Assembly (NCBI RefSeq): GCF_019734195.1
Contig: NZ_JAASHM010000006.1
Location: 1-64,000 of the forward strand
From: Clostridium sp. K13
Lineage (GTDB): Bacteria > Bacillota > Clostridia > Clostridiales > Clostridiaceae
Reading direction: 5' to 3'
DNA length: 64,000 nucleotides
Part shown: positions 1 through 8,521 of the stretch, piece after piece
Position numbering within the stretch: the stretch's first letter is position 1
Layout: every line of letters begins with the position of its first letter
The notes under the pieces: model-generated
Told to the model about the DNA's origin: nothing
Seen by the model: only the letters and a program-made list of their open reading frames with translations
Database searches by the model: none
Made by a program: the position numbers and the translations under genes

Positions 1-68
1 AAATAGGATATAACTAATGATCATTTTTGTACATTTTTATTTTCCATTTTCTGTTCATTGTTATATTA

Positions 69-521
69 TCATTTACAAAAGTCCTTATAATGTCTGTTAC
101 CACCAGTAAATACTTGTTTCATAAGTTTATTAACCATATCATTATTGATTTCTTCTGTTCTATATAAGTAGTCATAAAAATTAGTTACAACTGTTATAGT
201 TAAATTAACTGTTTTTTCTGTTCTTTTTGCTTTAATTGGCTTTAAATTCACTACTTTATTATTTTCATATGGATTTCTAAGCCAACCTACAAAATCAGAA
301 AGTATATTTATATTCACATTTCTATAATCTATATCTATTTCTTGAAGATATTCAAAGTACAGTTTCAATGAGTAACAATATGTCTTTTGAGTATTAAAAC
401 TTTTTTCACTATTATCTATATATTTAAGATATTTTGCTACTGGTATTATAGGTAGTCCACTATCATCAACTAATAAATATCTTCGTTGGTTATTATCTAA
501 TTTTACTTCTTGCACCTTCAT
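69..521 (-). pseudogene. N-terminal stump of a tyrosine recombinase (integrase)
   Basis: About 150 codons remain of what is normally a protein of some 350-400 residues. The visible part is the helical SAM-like core-binding domain of phage or transposon integrases (roughly residues 25-135), with the segments KYLKYID, KTYCYSLKLYFEYL and FVGWLRNP. The frame stops at KDFCK, just before the catalytic domain, so the Arg, His-x-x-Arg and Tyr residues needed for strand exchange are missing. The ATG at 521 is preceded by AAAGGATG. Only 68 bases lie beyond the stop and I could not find the catalytic domain continuing in them. It is best read as the scar of a former mobile element beside the sialidase gene. 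Confidence 0.75.
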
Positions 522-641
522 TTTTTATCATCCTTTGTAAAAATTATAATTTCATTATACAAACATTTGTTCTTGCATACTACAAGTATATTCTACCAAC
601 TATACTAATTTACTAATCTATACTTAATTAATTTAGTATAT

Positions 642-689
642 AAAAAAATGTATGGAATTAGTGTTTATATTACACTATCTATTCCATAC
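642..689 (-). terminator. Rho-independent terminator after the sialidase gene
   Basis: An inverted repeat pairs GTATGGAAT with ATTCCATAC (650-689), with an inner AGTGT/ACACT pair. On the minus strand it is followed by a run of seven T (642-648). It lies about 70 bases past the stop of the sialidase gene. Confidence 0.75.
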
Positions 690-759
690 CTATAATACTA
701 TATTTAATTTTAGTTACTAGACTCTTTATTTTTTTATAATTATTATCTTATTCTACTAT

Positions 760-1926
760 TTATACTGATATTATATCTTCTAATAAATTAGTAAAATCTC
801 TAAATACTATTTCTCCATCTTTTTCTTGAAGTAAAAATAAATGATTTAAATTATCAGAATCTATAGCATTGCATAAAGATGAGTATCCACCACCTACTTC
901 ACTTTGATTCTCTTTATATAATACACTTATTTCTTTCCAGCTCATAAAGTCATATGCTGCATATAAAGTTAAATTATCTCTTTTAACTCCTCCATTTAAA
1001 TTCTTAGGAGTTGATAATAATCCAACTTGTCTATTATCAGAAAGAATAATTTTTATAAATGACGCTTGGCAAGCCGATGAGTTTTTATTGTTGCTAATAC
1101 CATTATGCAATGGTGAATAAACTTCCCATGTTTTACCCATATCTTTAGATATATAACATCCTCTATCATTAAACTCTCTTCTACAATTTAATAATAGTGT
1201 CCCATTTTCAATTTCTAAAATATCACACTCACTAGTTCCTGCTTCGGCATATCCCTTAGGCATATTCCAACTTTCACCATCATCTAAAGAATAAATAATA
1301 GAAGAAAACGTTTTGTTTTGTCCATTTATTCTTCTACATACATCTATAGGTAATACTAGTGTTCCATTTTCCATTTGTATCCCTGTACCAACACCACCTA
1401 AAAACGAAACAATATCTCCATCTTCATTAGCCAATGAGCTAATGTCAGTATTAGACCAAGTAATTCCTTCATCTATTGACATAGATATGATAGCTTTCCA
1501 ATCAGTATCTGGTGTTGTTTCTGTTCTAGTCCAGTTAAAGGCATTATTTTTCCATTGACCATGCAGAGTAAATATTTTACCACTTTCAGTTACTAATGCC
1601 GTTGTGTCCATAGTTCTAGATACACTACTATATTCTTTTCCATCCAAATTAGGATATTTGCAAACTAATATTGGTTCTGACCATGTCTTCCCACAATCAT
1701 CACTTCTTCTAACAACACAAGATATTCTCCCTAAATTATCATCTGCAGTGTCATATCTAGCATCACAAAATGCTAAAAGAGTTCCTTTAGTAGTTTGTAT
1801 TAAAGATGGTATTCTATAATAGACACAATTTTTGTCTTCTAATTTACAAGTACCTTCACTTATACTAAATAAAACATTATCCTCCAATAAATTCCCCTTA
1901 TAAATTTCATTTTTTCCATTTAACAT
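760..1926 (-). CDS. nanH: Sialidase (neuraminidase), GH33 family, no signal peptide
   Basis: This enzyme should release terminal sialic acid from glycans. It shows the family marks in order: the YRIP motif near residue 37 (first catalytic Arg), ARYDTADD nearby (candidate acid/base Asp), four Asp-boxes (SDDCGKTW, SIDEGITW, SLDDGESW, SKDMGKTW), a GTSECDILE segment with the candidate Glu of the Tyr/Glu pair, and GGGYSSL with the candidate Tyr. No signal peptide or anchor is seen, so it is probably cytoplasmic like the small NanH enzymes of clostridia, not the large secreted ones. An upstream GTG at 1953 would add nine residues, but AAGGGG sits before the ATG at 1926, so that start is preferred. 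No sialic acid uptake or catabolic genes (nanE, nanA, transporter) are next to it. It stands alone between the integrase stump and a divergent small gene. Confidence 0.88.
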   Translation of the reverse strand: MLNGKNEIYKGNLLEDNVLFSISEGTCKLEDKNCVYYRIPSLIQTTKGTLLAFCDARYDTADDNLGRISCVVRRSDDCGKTWSEPILVCKYPNLDGKEYSSVSRTMDTTALVTESGKIFTLHGQWKNNAFNWTRTETTPDTDWKAIISMSIDEGITWSNTDISSLANEDGDIVSFLGGVGTGIQMENGTLVLPIDVCRRINGQNKTFSSIIYSLDDGESWNMPKGYAEAGTSECDILEIENGTLLLNCRREFNDRGCYISKDMGKTWEVYSPLHNGISNNKNSSACQASFIKIILSDNRQVGLLSTPKNLNGGVKRDNLTLYAAYDFMSWKEISVLYKENQSEVGGGYSSLCNAIDSDNLNHLFLLQEKDGEIVFRDFTNLLEDIISV

Positions 1927-2096
1927 TCTAATCTTTTTCCCCTTTATATACACTTTTTACATAAAAATACTTTAATTTTATTTTTATACATATAATATAA
2001 TACATAAAAGCATTAGTGTCCATAGAAGAATAAATAAAAATATATTAACACATAATAAGATTGTACATTTTATATGAATTTTAGGAGGAGTGAATA

Positions 2097-2261
2097 ATGC
2101 CAAAAGATAGTCAACCAGATAATAAACAAGCTAGAATGGAAAAATGTAATTATCAAACTCCAATAACTGAAGAAGGTCATAACCATAACCCTAATTTAAA
2201 GCATAAATCAGTTAAAAGACAAGGTGTTTCAAGTCAACACTATAATCCAGCTGGAAATTAA
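2097..2261 (+). CDS. Small hydrophilic protein, 54 residues, unknown
   Basis: A short frame opens with MPKDSQPDNKQ and ends NPAGN. It has a near-perfect ribosome site (AGGAGGAG, seven bases before the ATG) and runs straight into a strong terminator, so it is very likely a real gene. The protein is rich in Asn, Gln, His and Lys with one Cys and no membrane segment. In composition it resembles the two tiny proteins at 52188 and 52658, but I cannot align them convincingly. It is transcribed divergently from the sialidase. I do not recognise a family. Confidence 0.7.
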   Translation: MPKDSQPDNKQARMEKCNYQTPITEEGHNHNPNLKHKSVKRQGVSSQHYNPAGN

Positions 2262-2290
2262 AAAAGAGAGTCTTATGACTCTCTTTTTTA
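2262..2290. terminator. Bidirectional terminator between the small gene and oppA
   Basis: AGAGAGTC (2265-2272) pairs with GACTCTCT (2277-2284) around a TTAT loop. A-runs and T-runs flank both sides, so it can end transcription from the small plus-strand gene and from oppA on the minus strand. Confidence 0.85.
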
Positions 2291-2291
2291 A

Positions 2292-3965
2292 TTATTCTTT
2301 ATAAGCGTTTTTAAATGTTACTTTTCCTAATGTAGAAACTTGAACACCCTTAACATTATCATTCCAAGCCATTACTGTTGTATAGTAGTAGATTGGGAAT
2401 ATTGGCATTTCATCCATTAAGATATCTTCTGCTTTTCTTAACATTTCTATTCTCTTAGCAGCATCAGTTTCAACTTTTGCATCACTAACTAATTTATCAT
2501 ACTCAGCATTGCTAAATCCACAGTCGTTGTTTCCTCCGCCTGTTACCCACATATCTAAGAATGTCATTGGATCAACATAGTCACCAATCCAACCATGTCT
2601 AGAAATTTGATAATCCCCTTGTTGTCTTGTATTTAAGAAAACAGCCCACTCTTGGTTAGTTAATTCAACATTAACACCTATTTCATTCCAGTTTTGTTGA
2701 ATTATTTGACAGATATCTTTGTGTTGACCTTCAGAGTTGTACATTAATTCAAATGTAGGAAGACCTTCACCATTTTCGTAACCAGCTTCTTTTAATAATT
2801 CTTTAGCTTTTTCAATATTTCCATCCATATCTGTTGGATCATAATATTCTTTATCTGAGAATTCACTTCCATCTTCATTGAAGATACCTTGTGGTACAAA
2901 GCTATATGCAGGAATTTGTTCTGCTTTACCTACATTGTCTATTATTTCTTGTCTATCAATAACTAAATTTAATGCTTGTCTAACTAATTTATTTCCTAAA
3001 GCTTTTTTAACATCAGCACTTAAAGTATCTTGTTTACCAACATTAGCAGCAAAGAAATAAGTACCTAATTTAGGAACAACTTGAACTAATCCTTCTTCTT
3101 TACCTGGTTCAATTTCATTTGATGGTACACTATTTACTATATCAAAGTTTCCAGCTCTTAATTCAGAGTAAGCAGTAGTTTCATCAGTTACTAACTTAAA
3201 TGTTAATGTATCTAATTTAACATTGCTTGCATCCCAGTAGTTTTCATTTCTTTCGAAAACTAATTGATCTTTCATATCCCATTTAACTAATTTGAATGGT
3301 CCATTTGAAATATAAGTGTCAACCTTTGTTGCCCATCCTTCTGGATCAGCTGTAACAATATCCTCTCTTAATGGAGCATATGTTGGGAATGCTAATAATT
3401 GTGGGAAGTAAGAAGTTGGTGATTCTAAAGTAACTTCTAATGTATGTTCATCAATTACATTGATTCCTACTTCATCAGCAGATACTTCTCCATTATAGAA
3501 TTTTTCAGCATTTTTAATATAATATAATTGATAGCTATATTCAGCAGCTGTTGCTTTATCTAAAGCTCTTAACCAAGAATATTTGAAGTTATCAGCTACT
3601 ACTGGTTCTCCATCTGACCACTTAGCATCTTCCCTTAATTTAAAAGTATACACTAAGCCATCTTCAGACACTTCCATACTTTCAGCAACTGCTTCTTTAG
3701 GTTGTTCATTTTCATCTAATACCATTAAACCTTCAAAAGCATTTACAATTATTGTACCTGCACCTGAAGAAGTATTTAATGTTGGGTCAATTGTTTCTGG
3801 ATCTTCCCCAAGGTTAAATACTAAATCTTGATTTGTTGTTGCTGTACTTCCTGATCCAGATGTTCCAGTAGACTTATCGTCACTTCCACACCCTATGAAT
3901 AAAGAAGTACTAATTGTTGCAGCCATTAAAACTGCACATAGTTTCTTAAGTTTTAAACTTTTCAT
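2292..3965 (-). CDS. oppA: Oligopeptide ABC transporter, substrate-binding lipoprotein
   Basis: This is the extracellular peptide-binding lipoprotein of the Opp importer (SBP family 5). Residues 1-25 form a lipoprotein signal peptide ending in the lipobox LFIGC, followed by a Ser/Gly/Thr linker and then the binding domain, starting with NLGEDPETIDPTLN. Length (557) is normal for OppA. It is the last gene of the opp cluster. The 246-base gap upstream of it, after oppF, is packed with repeats and hairpins, which may set its level separately from the membrane and ATPase subunits. The ATG at 3965 has an AGGGGG ribosome site upstream. Confidence 0.93.
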   Translation of the reverse strand: MKSLKLKKLCAVLMAATISTSLFIGCGSDDKSTGTSGSGSTATTNQDLVFNLGEDPETIDPTLNTSSGAGTIIVNAFEGLMVLDENEQPKEAVAESMEVSEDGLVYTFKLREDAKWSDGEPVVADNFKYSWLRALDKATAAEYSYQLYYIKNAEKFYNGEVSADEVGINVIDEHTLEVTLESPTSYFPQLLAFPTYAPLREDIVTADPEGWATKVDTYISNGPFKLVKWDMKDQLVFERNENYWDASNVKLDTLTFKLVTDETTAYSELRAGNFDIVNSVPSNEIEPGKEEGLVQVVPKLGTYFFAANVGKQDTLSADVKKALGNKLVRQALNLVIDRQEIIDNVGKAEQIPAYSFVPQGIFNEDGSEFSDKEYYDPTDMDGNIEKAKELLKEAGYENGEGLPTFELMYNSEGQHKDICQIIQQNWNEIGVNVELTNQEWAVFLNTRQQGDYQISRHGWIGDYVDPMTFLDMWVTGGGNNDCGFSNAEYDKLVSDAKVETDAAKRIEMLRKAEDILMDEMPIFPIYYYTTVMAWNDNVKGVQVSTLGKVTFKNAYKE

Positions 3966-4023
3966 CTTTTTTGTTCCCCCTTAATATTTTTTATATAAAT
4001 TGCTAATGCAATTGATAACTGAA

Positions 4024-4056
4024 ACTCCAAATTTTCAATTTGGTTAGTTGAAGTTA
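4024..4056. repeat. Direct repeat, copy 1, oppF-oppA gap
   Basis: A 33-base unit that begins ACTCCAAATTTTC and ends GTTGAAGTTA occurs here and again at 4092-4124, offset by 68 bases. Each copy contains the hairpin CCAAATT/AATTTGG and is followed by its own stem. After copy 1 the following stem is imperfect (ACACCGCC against GGCAGTGT). Confidence 0.85.
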
Positions 4057-4091
4057 CACCGCCGACCTTAGGAGGCAGTGTTACCTATATT

Positions 4092-4124
4092 ACTCCAAAT
4101 TTTCAATTTGGTTAGTTGAAGTTA
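4092..4124. repeat. Direct repeat, copy 2, oppF-oppA gap
   Basis: Second copy of the 33-base unit at 4024. It is followed by the stem ATACCGT...ACGGTAT (about 4123-4150). The two units with their trailing hairpins form a tandem array in the transcript between oppF and oppA. Confidence 0.85.
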
Positions 4125-4177
4125 TACCGTAGATATATAGTAAACGGTATTACCTAACTACTATTTTTTAGATACAC

Positions 4178-4200
4178 TAGCTAAATATTAAATTTAGCTA
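4178..4200. promoter_or_regulatory. Perfect 9-bp inverted repeat just after oppF
   Basis: TAGCTAAAT (4178-4186) pairs with ATTTAGCTA (4192-4200) around a five-base loop. It lies directly downstream of the oppF stop on the minus strand. There is no clean T-run after it, so an RNA-processing or stability stem, or a partial terminator that lowers read-through into oppA, is as likely as a true terminator. Confidence 0.5.
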
Positions 4201-4211
4201 ATGAAAACTTT

Positions 4212-5192
4212 CTATTTAAATAAGTGACATGCAACAAAATGTCCTGGTTCAATTTCTTTAAGTTCAGGATTAACTTCACTACAAACCTTCATTGCTTCCT
4301 TACATCTACCTTTAAATCTACATCCTGGTGGTGGATCTATAGGAGATGGAATATCACCTTCTAAAACAATTCTCTTATTAGCTTTTGCTACCTTTGGATC
4401 TGGAATTGGAACTGCTGATAATAATGCCTTAGTATACGGATGCTTAGGATTCGTATATACAGCATCTGCTGGTCCTTTTTCAACCATTTGTCCTAGATAC
4501 ATAACTCCAATATGAGTTGATATATGTTTAACCATTGAAAGGTCATGTGCAATAAATAAATATGTTAATCCAAATTCTTCTTGTAATTCTTCAAGCATGT
4601 TTATAACTTGAGCTTGAATAGATACGTCTAGTGCTGAAATTGGCTCATCACATACTATAAAATCTGGTTGAACTGCAAGTGCTCTTGCAATACCAATTCT
4701 TTGTCTTTGACCACCTGAGAATTCATGAGCATATCTATTTATATGACTTCCATTCAATCCAACCTTATCTAATAAATATCTTATTCTATCTTCTCTTTCT
4801 TTTCCCTTGAAAAGACCATGAATATCAATTGCTTCCCCTATTATATCTCCAACTGTCATTCTTGGATTAAGTGATGCATATGGATCTTGGAAAATCATTT
4901 GCATATTCTTTCTTAAAGATACCATTTTCTTTTCACTTAAGCCTGTAATATCTTGTCCATTAAAAATTATTTCTCCTGAAGTTGGTTCATATAACTTTAA
5001 TATAGTTCTTCCAGTAGTAGTTTTACCACATCCTGATTCTCCTACTAATCCTAAAGTTTCTCCCCTTTTAATAGAGAAAGAAACATTATCTACTGCTTTA
5101 ACAAAGCTCTTCTTAGAAAATAATCCTTTGTTTGCAGGGAAGTATTTACAAAGGTTCTTAACCTCTAAAATAACGTCATTTTTATTTTCCAT
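4212..5192 (-). CDS. oppF: Oligopeptide ABC transporter, ATP-binding protein OppF
   Basis: One of the two ATPases that drive peptide import. It carries Walker A GESGCGKTT (near residue 55), a Q-loop, the signature SGGQRQR, Walker B FIVCDEP and a switch His (FIAHDLS), then the C-terminal oligopeptide/dipeptide domain with paired Cys (CRFKGRC...C...CH) found in OppD/OppF proteins. Length of 326 is typical. Its ATG overlaps the oppD stop by one base (TAATG), so the two are translationally coupled. Confidence 0.93.
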   Translation of the reverse strand: MENKNDVILEVKNLCKYFPANKGLFSKKSFVKAVDNVSFSIKRGETLGLVGESGCGKTTTGRTILKLYEPTSGEIIFNGQDITGLSEKKMVSLRKNMQMIFQDPYASLNPRMTVGDIIGEAIDIHGLFKGKEREDRIRYLLDKVGLNGSHINRYAHEFSGGQRQRIGIARALAVQPDFIVCDEPISALDVSIQAQVINMLEELQEEFGLTYLFIAHDLSMVKHISTHIGVMYLGQMVEKGPADAVYTNPKHPYTKALLSAVPIPDPKVAKANKRIVLEGDIPSPIDPPPGCRFKGRCKEAMKVCSEVNPELKEIEPGHFVACHLFK

Positions 5193-6199
5193 TATTCTTC
5201 CCCCCTTATTGGTGACTCAACTTTTGGTGCATTTTTATGACATAGCCAACATGCAGCTTTATGTCCTTTTTCTATTTCAAATAGAGGTGGTTGCTTTTCC
5301 TTACAAATTTTCATTGCATAATCACATCTTGCTGTAAATGGACATCCAACTGGTGGTTTTAATAAATCTGGTGGTTGTCCTTCAATTGGAATTAATTTTT
5401 CTTTTAATTCACTCTTTGGATTAGGCACACTTCTTAATAATCCCCATGTATATGGATGCTTTCCTCTGTAGAATATATCCTCTGTTGTACCTTCTTCAAC
5501 AATAAGTCCACCATACATAACATTAATTCTTGAACATAAATCCGCAACAACTCCAAGATCATGTGTAATTAATATGATTGATGTATCTAATTTTTCTTTT
5601 AAATCTTTCATTAAATCTAAAATTTGAGCTTGTATAGTAACATCTAATGCTGTAGTAGGCTCATCTGCAATTATAAGTTTAGGTTCACATATTAAACTCA
5701 TTGCAATCATAACTCTTTGTCTCATACCACCTGAAAATTCATGTGGATATTGTTTTAATCTCTTTTCTGGGCTTGGAATTCCAACCATATCAAGCATTTT
5801 AATTGCTTTTTCTTTTGCCTCTTTTTTAGATATCTTTTTGTGTTTAATTAAATGTTCTGTTAATTGATCTCCAACTGTAAATAAAGGATTTAATGATGTC
5901 ATTGGATCTTGGAAAATCATTGACATATCATTTCCTCTTATAGTTTGCATTAATTTTTCATTAGGCTTAGTTATATCTTTATCATCAAATGTGATTGTTT
6001 CTGCTTCTATCTTTGCATTCTCACCTAATAATCTCATTATTGTCATCATCGTTACTGACTTACCACATCCTGATTCTCCAACAACTCCTAGAGCTTCTCC
6101 TTTATCTAAATGAAAAGATACTCCTCTAACAGATTGAACATCTCCAATATGAGTCTTAAATGATGTTTTTAAATTTTTTACGTCTAATAATTTACTCAT
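5192..6199 (-). CDS. oppD: Oligopeptide ABC transporter, ATP-binding protein OppD
   Basis: Partner ATPase of OppF in the cytoplasmic part of the peptide importer. Visible motifs are Walker A GESGCGKSV, signature SGGMRQR, Walker B LIIADEPTTALD, the switch His in LITHDLG, and a Cys-bearing C-terminal oligopeptide domain (GCPFTARC, MKICKE). Length of 335 fits the family. A GGAGGAGAAACAG stretch precedes the ATG. It lies 12 bases after oppC and overlaps oppF by one base. Confidence 0.93.
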   Translation of the reverse strand: MSKLLDVKNLKTSFKTHIGDVQSVRGVSFHLDKGEALGVVGESGCGKSVTMMTIMRLLGENAKIEAETITFDDKDITKPNEKLMQTIRGNDMSMIFQDPMTSLNPLFTVGDQLTEHLIKHKKISKKEAKEKAIKMLDMVGIPSPEKRLKQYPHEFSGGMRQRVMIAMSLICEPKLIIADEPTTALDVTIQAQILDLMKDLKEKLDTSIILITHDLGVVADLCSRINVMYGGLIVEEGTTEDIFYRGKHPYTWGLLRSVPNPKSELKEKLIPIEGQPPDLLKPPVGCPFTARCDYAMKICKEKQPPLFEIEKGHKAACWLCHKNAPKVESPIRGEE

Positions 6200-6211
6200 C
6201 TGTTTCTCCTC

Positions 6212-7180
6212 CTATTTTTGATGTTTAGGATCTAAAGCTTCAGTTAATCCATCACCAAATAAGTTAAATGCTAAAATGATTAAACAAATCATAGCAGCAG
6301 GGAATAATAATTGATAAGGTTGTGTTGTTAATAAACCTTTTGCATCATTTGCTAATGTTCCTAAAGAAGCAAGTGGTGCATTTAAACCTAAACCAATATA
6401 ACTTAAGAAGGCCTCAGTAAATATTGCAGAAGGTACAAATAATGTCATTGTTACTATAATTGACCCTAAACAGTTAGGTATTAAATGTCTTAATAATATT
6501 CTTGACTTTGATGCTCCTAATGTTTTAGCTGCTAAAACGAACTCTTGTTGCTTTAATTGAAGAATATCTCCTCTAACAATTCTAGCCATACCTACCCAAG
6601 AAGAAATTGCCATTGCTACTATAATAGCAAACATTCCACTTGAACCTTCCGTCTTTAATACGCTCATTAATAAAACAACATATATTAATGTAGGAATAGA
6701 ATATAATATATCAACTATTCTCATCATTATATTATCAACTTTTCCACCTAAGAATCCTGCAATTCCTCCATATAAAACCCCTATTACAAGATTTAATATT
6801 GAAGCTGCAAATGCAATAATAAGTGAATATCTTGCACCATACATAACTCTTACAAATAAATCTCTTCCTAAGTTATCAGTTCCAAACCAATGTTGTGCTG
6901 TTGGCCATAAGTTTGATGCAGTTTTATCTGTTGATTTATAAGTAAAACCAAAAAGTTTTTCTACAATAATTGGTCCTAATATTGCAAAAGCAATTATTAC
7001 AACTATCATAACTAATGAAAATAACGCTACTTTATTAGCTTTTAATCTTCTCCATGCATTAGCCCAATAACCTACACTAGGTCTTACTACTTCATTTGCC
7101 TTTTTCTCTTCTGAACTTAAAGGAGAAAATAATTCACTATCTATATTTAAATCTAAATTCTCTACAACTACGTTTTTCAA
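6212..7180 (-). CDS. oppC: Oligopeptide ABC transporter permease OppC
   Basis: Inner permease subunit. An N-terminal cytoplasmic stretch of about 50 residues is followed by a membrane helix (ALFSLVMIVVIIAFAILGPI), a periplasm-facing loop with FGTDNLGRDLFVR typical of OppC/DppC, and the permease domain with the ATPase-docking loop (EFVLAAKTLGASKSRILLRH). Length 322. The gene sits 15 bases after oppB and 12 before oppD in a single operon. Confidence 0.92.
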   Translation of the reverse strand: MKNVVVENLDLNIDSELFSPLSSEEKKANEVVRPSVGYWANAWRRLKANKVALFSLVMIVVIIAFAILGPIIVEKLFGFTYKSTDKTASNLWPTAQHWFGTDNLGRDLFVRVMYGARYSLIIAFAASILNLVIGVLYGGIAGFLGGKVDNIMMRIVDILYSIPTLIYVVLLMSVLKTEGSSGMFAIIVAMAISSWVGMARIVRGDILQLKQQEFVLAAKTLGASKSRILLRHLIPNCLGSIIVTMTLFVPSAIFTEAFLSYIGLGLNAPLASLGTLANDAKGLLTTQPYQLLFPAAMICLIILAFNLFGDGLTEALDPKHQK

Positions 7181-7195
7181 TTAACTCTCCCCCTT

Positions 7196-8113
7196 TTATC
7201 CTTCTAGTTTAATTCTTGGATCTACTACTACATAAAGTAAATCAACAATTAAGTTACAAATTACTATAAATGTACAGTAGAACGCTAAAACTCCTAATAA
7301 CGCTGTGTAATCTCTATTTGTTATTGTTAATGTAAACTCATTACCAAGACCTGCTATAGCAAATATTTTTTCTACAACAAATGAACCTGTAAGTACACCA
7401 GCTGTTAAAGGTCCTAAATATGTAACAACAGGAATTAATGAATTTCTTAATGCATGTTTAAATATTACTGTTGCACCACTTAAACCTTTAGCTTTTGCTG
7501 TTCTTATATAATCTGATTTTAAAACATCTATTAATTTATTTCTTGTTAATCTTGTTATAAATGCCATTGAACTTCCTGATAGTGCTATTACTGGCATTAT
7601 ATAATTTGATGGCTTACTAAGACCAGTTGCTCCTAGTACACCTAATTTTACTGTAAATAAGAATATTAATAAGGATCCTATTACGAAACTCGGTATGGTA
7701 ATTCCCAATGTGGCAATTATCATACATATCCTATCCGGCCACTTATCTGCATTTAACGCTGCAACTACTCCTAATAAAATACCAACTACTACAGAAGCTA
7801 CAATAGCAACTGCTCCAACTTGTGCTGATTTTGGGAATCCATTTTTTATAGTATCAATAACTTGTCTACCTTTATATTTCATAGATTGTCCAAAGTCACC
7901 TTTTAATAAACCTTTCATATAGATAACATATTGTTCTCCTACCGGTTTATCTAGCCCATACTTTTCATTTAATACTTCTTTCATTTCAGCAGTGATTTTT
8001 TCTCCTTCAAAAGGTCCTCCTGGCATTATTCTTACAAGAAAGAACACAATTGTAATAACTGCCCAAATTGTAACTATACTAGTTAAAATTCTTTTTCCAA
8101 CATATTTTAGCAT
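7196..8113 (-). CDS. oppB: Oligopeptide ABC transporter permease OppB
   Basis: First gene of the opp operon and the other half of the membrane channel. It begins with a membrane helix (RILTSIVTIWAVITIVFFLV), has the RIMPGGPF motif usual for OppB/DppB, and carries the EAA-type coupling loop (DYIRTAKAKGLSGATVIFKH) near residue 205. Length 305 is normal. It starts close to a sigma-A-like promoter at 8169-8196. Confidence 0.92.
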   Translation of the reverse strand: MLKYVGKRILTSIVTIWAVITIVFFLVRIMPGGPFEGEKITAEMKEVLNEKYGLDKPVGEQYVIYMKGLLKGDFGQSMKYKGRQVIDTIKNGFPKSAQVGAVAIVASVVVGILLGVVAALNADKWPDRICMIIATLGITIPSFVIGSLLIFLFTVKLGVLGATGLSKPSNYIMPVIALSGSSMAFITRLTRNKLIDVLKSDYIRTAKAKGLSGATVIFKHALRNSLIPVVTYLGPLTAGVLTGSFVVEKIFAIAGLGNEFTLTITNRDYTALLGVLAFYCTFIVICNLIVDLLYVVVDPRIKLEG

Positions 8114-8168
8114 TTGTGTACAACCCCCATCTTATTTTTTTAAAGCTAAATGTTAATAATTTATATTA

Positions 8169-8196
8169 ATTATAATACATTTACCACTTTTGTCAA
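8169..8196 (-). promoter_or_regulatory. Predicted sigma-A promoter of the opp operon
   Basis: On the minus strand TTGACA (8191-8196) is followed after 16 bases by TATAAT (8169-8174). Both boxes are perfect matches and the site lies about 55 bases before the oppB start. Confidence 0.7.
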
Positions 8197-8463
8197 AATA
8201 CATCGTTAATTTTTAGCCTTTACATTTAGTATTTTATTAAATAAATGTACACTTTTTTTATAATATGACAATATAATATCTCGCTCCAAGTTAACGTTTA
8301 CATTTACTGTTTTAGCCAATTCACCCTCTTTAAGGTATAGTTCTTTTTCCAATTTTAAAATGTAAAATTATTAATAATTTGTTCAATTTTTAAAATTTAG
8401 CTTTTTACATACAAACGAACATTTTTTCATTTTTGTATTATCACTTACGGACATTTTTTGCAT
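8197..8463. other. Intergenic stretch without a gene
   Basis: AT-rich DNA between the opp promoter and the terminator of the aminotransferase gene. I see no frame with a ribosome site and no clear RNA fold. Short ACATTT-like words recur (for example in TTTACATTTA and GAACATTTTTT), but too loosely to name an operator. Confidence 0.5.
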
Positions 8464-8508
8464 AAAAAAAAGAAATATACATTATTATTTTATAACAATG
8501 CATATTTC
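8464..8508 (-). terminator. Terminator of the aminotransferase gene
   Basis: GAAATATGCATT and AATGTATATTTC pair on the minus strand (8472-8508), followed by eight T (8464-8471). It lies a few bases after the aminotransferase stop. Confidence 0.8.
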
Positions 8509-8521
8509 AAGTAATATTTTG

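Noticed and set aside
1313..1819. Plus-strand frames opposite the sialidase gene
   Set aside because: They are antisense to a gene with clear catalytic motifs and show no ribosome sites.
4024..4124. CRISPR-like array in the oppF-oppA gap
   Set aside because: Only two repeat units, the spacer is itself a hairpin, and no cas genes are present.
8370..8410. CodY-like box (AATTTT...AAAATT) upstream of opp
   Set aside because: In DNA this AT-rich the partial match is expected by chance, and it lies beyond the predicted promoter.
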